Positions 60,101-64,000 of a stretch of DNA of 64,000 nucleotides are shown here, piece by piece. The DNA comes from Piliocolobus tephrosceles. Taxonomy: Eukaryota; Chordata; Mammalia; Primates; Cercopithecidae. The notes beneath the pieces are model-generated. The model searched no databases. It saw only the letters and a list, made by a program, of their open reading frames with translations, and had not been told where the DNA came from. The translations under genes and the position numbers were made by a program. The stretch covers positions 122,565,988 through 122,629,987 of the forward strand of contig NC_045439.1 in NCBI RefSeq assembly GCF_002776525.5, read 5' to 3'. Each line of letters begins with the position of its first letter. The first letter of the stretch is position 1.

Positions 60101-63100
60101 AAACAGGGAGACAAAACAGAATTGCCATTCTGGGAGCTAGATGTCTATGCTGATCCTGCTTGTGACTAAAGTCTGAATCCAGGCTAAGCCACACAGGTCC
60201 TGACACTCTGGAGGATCTGTCTGGTGGGTCTGGGAATGGGGGAGAAGTGAGAGAGGAAGTGGCAAGGAAAGATGCAGAGGCGGAGCCTGGGAGCTAGGGC
60301 AGTGCGCCAAGTGGGACTGACATGGCACCAGGAACCCCTCCTGCAGGGATCTGTCCTGATTCAGGTCATCTGCATCCTGCATCTCTAGGGAATGAGACTG
60401 CACATCTGCAACTGACCAGGACTGTTCAATGTTTTTTCCACTCCCCGATCTCATGCCCACTCAATCCCTTGGATGTGGGTGGGGGAAATACTTAAGCTGA
60501 ATGTTGCTGTGGCCCATTTGACGACATGTTACCAGTGTGGGGGATGACCCCCCCATGACTGCAAAAAGTGGCCCAGATGTCAGAAGCGGGTACCACCCTG
60601 AGGTCCCTAATAAGAAGAAATTGAGGATTAGGCTAGCTGTAAGTGTTTTCTGGACAAAATAGACCCCAACCAGCCCACAGGATATCTGTCCAAAACTCCA
60701 TGTGCATCAGGCTGAGTGATGGGCTGAGGTAAGGCCCCTCCTAGACTCAGGAACAAAACCCATGCCAAAGAAAAGGTGAGACTCTCTCCCTTGATGAAGA
60801 AAACTGCCCCATTAGAAAGTAAGAGAGAGTACCTCTGTGTGCCAAGTAGTCCTGGGCAGAGAACTACCCATGAGCCTGAAAGAGGGTGCACGCTGGAGTC
60901 AATGGGTAAGGAGAAGGATGGAGGTGATGTGGTTTTGGTGGTTTAACAGAGTAGAGGTTTCCCTAATGGTGAAACCTGCTGGAGAGAAGGAGGGGTCTGC
61001 CTGGAGATGGCCTCAAAACTGGCTCAAGAATAAGATGAGTGGTAAGGAATTCTCCTTACAGGACACCTACTGAAAACTACATTTAGTTGAAAGCAGGGCA
61101 TCTGGTAAATTCTAAACTCATTTTGTGACAATTTCACCTCCGAGGTGATGGCAGATGTGATCGGGGACCAGTCATCAATGATTTCTGTCCAGTGGTACAG
61201 AATCGCTCACTGAAGGCCAAGTCCTTGGAGAACAGGGGAGAATCAGAGAAAGTAAGGTCAGATTGTTGGCATCTGCCCTCAGCTTCAGGAGGGAAGACTG
61301 CAGTCTCGAGAAAAAGAGTCATGATCCTGTGAACTGAGACACTAAACAGGAAAATGATTCAGGAGGGTTAAGAGACTGTCAGCAATAAAATCCCAGCTAT
61401 AAACTCACAAATGATCCTTTGGAGGCATTAAGAATACAGCTAAAGAGCCTGGGGAAGCAGCTCAGCAGGGGCTGCAGGGAGCTCAAATTTCAGATCATCT
61501 CTGAGGATGTAGCCAAGGGCACCCAGCCAAGGGCAGATAGAAGGGAGGGGCCAGCCTGAAGATGATGTTGGCAAATGAGAGCGCAGGAGCTAAGGAAGGC
61601 AGAACACACTAAGGCCAGAAGGCAGGAAACACTTTGACCCAGTGCTTAGGGCAGAGTGGGGAATGCTCACAATGGCAGAAAGAATGAGATTCATCACCAT
61701 GCATTCTGACAGAGAGAACAGGGAACAAAACACGAGAGTGAAAGGAACATAAGTCATTGGGGAACAATTAGGCCCAAGATGGGCTTCAAGGCATTTTACA
61801 AGGTCTCTCCCAGTCCCTTGTGGACCAGGTGGCAGAATCCTTCAATGGACTGGCAGTAGGCTGGGATGTCTAATCCCCCAGAATGCTGATGGCTGGATCT
61901 GGTCCTGACAGCAAGTTTGGGTAGACTCAATGAGGAGCCCCCTTCTAGGAGACAGAGAGTCTCTGCAAGAGGCACAGGTCACCAAAGAAAAACACAGTAC
62001 CTGTGTCTTCCCCTACAAAAGTGTGCAACACACAGAAATGCTTGAGTCTTACAAAGAGACTCTGACTAACCATTCACAGCTGTATCCCTAGAGCCTGGAA
62101 TGCTGGTGCCTGGCATACAGCAATAAATATCTGCTGAATGATTAAATGCAAAAAGGACGAGAAGAGAAAAGAAAGTGGAAAGTGTAGGGGCCAGATTTAA
62201 GAATCAACAAGCCAGAAAGTATCATCCGGGCACATTTTGGGAGACAGCCAGGTAGGACTACCACCCAGGGCCTGCTTCTCCAATAACCTCTGGAGGGAAA
62301 CAGAGAGCCTTGGTGGGCACAGGCATGCTTGAGCCCGGTGCAGAGCTGGCATCGGGCCCTCAGCCGCCTCCCAGGGGCAGGCCTCTCACCTTGTCCCAGA
62401 TCTGCTCACTGGTCCCCAGCACGCTCCCCACCAGAGGGTTGACCCCTGCACAGCACACCAGGAAGTCGACGGCCCCACAGTGTTCCAGGGCCTGCGGAGA
62501 GGGCTTGGGTGAGTGTGGAGATGGCCTAAGGAGGGCTCTCCCTCCCAGGGCAGTCCAGGTCATAGGGCCTTTAGGCAAAGCTTGCAGAGCAGATGCTTCA
62601 ACCAGAAATGGTTACAAGGCTCCTGCGAAAAACCAAACTCTCCTGAAGGAAAGTGACCTAGGTGTCCCAAGGGCAGGCTCCTGGGGCCAGGCACTGAGAG
62701 AGGAAGGTCCCTCTGGGGACCTCCCTCACCCCTTCAGACTCTTCCTCCACAGTGATTCTCCCAGGGCCTGCGGGTGGGGTGACGGTCCTCTCACGAACAG
62801 GCCACTTTCCCGAGAGACCTTCTGGGCAGCGAGGTCAGCCTGGGCACAGTCACGGCCTCAGGACGTATTCTACACCCCTCCCAGGTCTGAGCAGTGAAGG
62901 AAAGATTCTGCATGTTCCCCTCTCTGTGTCCTTCCACCACCTGCCCCCTCACTGTGGCCACCAGCCGCTCCCGGTCCTCAGCCTTCCCCACGTGGCACAC
63001 AGTGCCCGCCATGCTCAGTCCCTCCCTCTGCAGCTGGGCCACAGCCCTGTCCACGTTCTGCTGCTTCCGGCTGCTGATAACCACGTGGGCCCCGTCCTGG

Positions 63101-63444
63101 GCCAGACGCCGGGCGATGGCAAAGCCGATCCTGGATGCAGAAATGGAGGGCACAAGTCAGCCTCAGCCTCTCCCCACTGTCCTTCCTCTACCCAGTTCTG
63201 GAAATCAGCAAATAAAGCTGGGTCTTGCTTTGAAACCCTGAGTCCTTGTGGAAGCCACAAGAACCCTGTGAGGGGTCAGGACCCATGGGCAATCCAGCAC
63301 TCACCCACTGGTAGACCCTGTGACCATGGCTACCCGTTCAGCTAGGATGCCCTTCCGGTCTATCCCAGTGCTGCTCATCCTCACAGAAAGCCTAGCACAG
63401 GGATGAAACCAGCCCAGGTGGCCCCGGGCCACTGCTGGCAGCAT
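57022..63444 (-). CDS. DHRS2: DHRS2, dehydrogenase/reductase SDR family member 2 (HEP27)
   Basis: NADP(H)-type short-chain dehydrogenase/reductase of the SDR25C group. Human HEP27 reduces dicarbonyls, is found in mitochondria and nucleus, and is reported to stabilise p53 through MDM2. Coding exons on the minus strand: 63444-63305, 63130-62953, 62491-62390, 59116-59049, 58168-58117, 57870-57736, 57449-57394 and 57133-57022. They total 843 nt, giving 280 residues plus TGA, the length of human DHRS2, with all phases matching. Seen in the protein: a basic amphipathic N-terminus (about 1-23) suited to mitochondrial import, TGSTSGIG at 42-49, S-S-R-K at 66-69, N145, S172, Y185 and K189 as the catalytic set, and a C-terminal Ser-Arg-Leu. 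The SDR NNAG motif reads CCAG. The start is the Met preceding LPAVARG, aligned with the human start. No disabling change is seen. Intron 7 has a GC donor. Confidence 0.97.
57392..57393 (-). promoter_or_regulatory. GC splice donor of DHRS2 intron 7
   Basis: The exon ends ...TGCAGAG and the intron starts GCAAGT. Only this junction keeps the frame (Met-Gln-Arg then Phe-Gly-Glu). GC-AG introns typically have an otherwise strong donor, as here (AG|GCAAGT). Confidence 0.85.
57394..57449 (-). CDS. DHRS2: DHRS2 coding exon 7
   Basis: 56 nt reading LRGNESVCKYLREHHQMQ plus a split Arg, matching the human substrate-loop segment. AG acceptor, GC donor. Confidence 0.94.
57736..57870 (-). CDS. DHRS2: DHRS2 coding exon 6 (catalytic Tyr/Lys)
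   Basis: 135 nt with YNVSK (Tyr185, Lys189), LELAPKDIRVNC and PGIIKTDFSKV. AG acceptor, GTGAGG donor. Confidence 0.97.
58117..58168 (-). CDS. DHRS2: DHRS2 coding exon 5 (catalytic Ser)
   Basis: 52 nt reading KGAVTLVSSIAAYFPAA, carrying the catalytic Ser172 13 residues before Tyr185. AG acceptor, GTAAGT donor. Confidence 0.96.
58215..58350 (-). repeat. MIR SINE in DHRS2 intron 4
   Basis: 'gtaaccctcacagaagcaac', 'attattatctccatctcag', 'ggaaactgaggctcagagagg': reverse MIR core. Confidence 0.85.
59049..59116 (-). CDS. DHRS2: DHRS2 coding exon 4
   Basis: 68 nt reading ILNVNVKSPALLLSQLLPYM, then EK and a split Arg. Contains the SDR Asn (N145). AG acceptor, GTACTG donor. Confidence 0.96.
59397..59700 (+). 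mobile_element. Old Alu (AluJ-like) in DHRS2 intron 3
   Basis: Full dimer with 'gaccagcctgagcaacacagtgagacc' and 'ctgcagtgtgccatgatcatgcc', diagnostic of the older AluJ type. Confidence 0.92.
59701..62074. other. DHRS2 intron 3, no further gene seen
   Basis: Intronic sequence, mostly unique. Short ORFs on either strand have no domain. Confidence 0.5.
62075..62150 (+). repeat. L2 3' end in DHRS2 intron 3
   Basis: 'gctgtatccctagagcctgg', 'ggtgcctggcatacagcaataaatatctgctgaatg'-type block, the L2 terminus. Confidence 0.82.
62390..62491 (-). CDS. DHRS2: DHRS2 coding exon 3
   Basis: 102 nt reading ALEHCGAVDFLVCCAGVNPL, then VGSVLGTSEQIWDK. The NNAG-equivalent motif is CCAG. AG acceptor, GTGAGA donor. 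Confidence 0.97.
62953..63130 (-). CDS. DHRS2: DHRS2 coding exon 2 (cofactor fold)
   Basis: 178 nt with IGFAIARRLAQDGAHVVISS, then RKQQNVDRAV and CHVGKAEDRERLVAT. It forms most of the NADP(H)-binding half. AG acceptor, GTGAGG donor. Confidence 0.97.
63305..63444 (-). CDS. DHRS2: DHRS2 coding exon 1 with start codon
   Basis: 140 nt from the ATG at 63444-63442, reading MLPAVARGHLGWFHPCARLS and on to VTGSTS plus a split Gly. Donor GTGAGT. A CTGCCCTAG acceptor at about 63483 suggests 38 nt of 5' UTR in this exon, with a noncoding first exon outside the window. Confidence 0.95.
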
Positions 63445-63739
63445 GGTGGTTGGTGTCTGCGGTGCTTCCTGCTGAATCAGGCCTAGGGCAGATAATCAAT
63501 TTCACTTATCACTGATGCCTCAGTGAGCATGAAGGTAACCTACCCTCCTCCTTCCTCCAGACAGACAAGGCCAGCAACAGAGAGTGGCAGAGAGTCAGGC
63601 TGGTTAGGGTAAATTTCAAACATGAGCCTCAGGTCAGGAAAGCAATCCATGAACACTCCTAAGCTATAAAACTGGGGAAATTATTCACAAATTAAAATAC
63701 GAGATTCAACATTCAGTAGACAAGGGTGATTTTTCCATT

Positions 63740-63830
63740 CATTGCATAGCAAATACTGAGCACTTGCAATGTGTCAGGCACTGGGCAGTAGAGGTGGGGA
63801 CACCCTCGTAAACCACAGACTCAGCCCTGA
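63740..63830 (-). repeat. L2 3' fragment
   Basis: 'tccattcattgcatagcaaata', 'ctgagcacttgcaatgtgtcaggcactggg': reverse L2-type end. Confidence 0.65.
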
Positions 63831-63909
63831 ACCCCACCCATGCAGCTTCCCAGTTAAATGAGGACGCCAGGCACCAACAAATAATTATGCCAGTAATTAC
63901 CTGCTTCTG

Positions 63910-64000
63910 TGTCTGGAATTGGTGGGTTCTTGCTCTCACTGACTTCAAGAATGAAGCTGCGGACGCTTGTGGTGAATGTTACAGTTCTTAAAGATGGTGT
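63910..64000 (+). mobile_element. Start of an ERV LTR, cut by the window end
   Basis: TGTCTGGAATTGGTGGGTTC followed by 'ctcactgacttcaagaatga' is a known primate ERV1 LTR start (MER52-like, tentative). It lies upstream of DHRS2 coding exon 1 on the minus strand. Confidence 0.6.

Noticed and set aside
62310..63345. Long plus-strand ORFs (195 and 197 codons) over DHRS2 exons
   Set aside because: They are antisense to GC-rich DHRS2 exons 2 and 3, have no recognisable domain, and are explained as shadows of the coding exons.
1..64000. tRNA, rRNA or snRNA genes
   Set aside because: No cloverleaf-like or known small-RNA sequence was recognised apart from SINEs; a covariance-model scan would be needed to exclude small RNAs.

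Overview
This window is primate nuclear DNA, most likely from an Old World monkey (macaque, baboon or vervet group). It is intron-rich and packed with Alu, L1, MIR, L2, MaLR and ERV repeats. The lineage clue is the AluY at 41,126-41,400, whose right arm carries GAGATCCGGCCACT and GGCATAAACC. I associate these with cercopithecid AluYRa elements; human AluY normally has GAGATCGCGCCACT. No species name is claimed.

The one intact protein-coding gene is DHRS2 (HEP27, an SDR25C-family dehydrogenase/reductase) on the minus strand at 57,022-63,444. Eight coding exons with consistent splice phases give an open frame of exactly 280 codons plus stop. It has the SDR cofactor motif TGSTSGIG, the catalytic Asn/Ser/Tyr/Lys set and an SRL C-terminus. 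Its last intron appears to use a GC-AG splice pair. A second, dead DHRS copy lies about 50 kb further along the same strand (1,875-6,898). It retains seven of the eight exons in order, with introns, so it is a duplicated unprocessed pseudogene. It has lost the catalytic Tyr and Lys, two splice donors and the reading frame in two exons.

The roughly 50 kb between the two DHRS copies holds no gene I can support. It holds:
- an old L1 split by an Alu and an LTR (10.3-12.9 kb);
- a 3'-truncated L1 on the plus strand (13.8-16.2 kb);
- a full-length but broken 6.2 kb L1 on the minus strand (21.0-27.2 kb) abutting a separate L1 tail;
- an ERV1-type LTR and an inverted LTR fragment, both carrying p53-like sites (30.2 and 31.0-31.9 kb);
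- several MaLR LTRs, two of them split by Alus;
- a short retrocopied 3' UTR (36.9-37.2 kb) and a HERV-K-like solo LTR (46.5-47.5 kb).

The window ends at the start of another ERV LTR (63,910 onward). I found no new biological system. The observations most worth checking are an abrupt 789-bp identity tract between the two inverted L1s, the paired p53-like sites (one in a 163-bp insert flanked by a 20-bp direct repeat), a 0.3-kb tandem duplication at 7.9/9.3 kb, and the GC donor in DHRS2.
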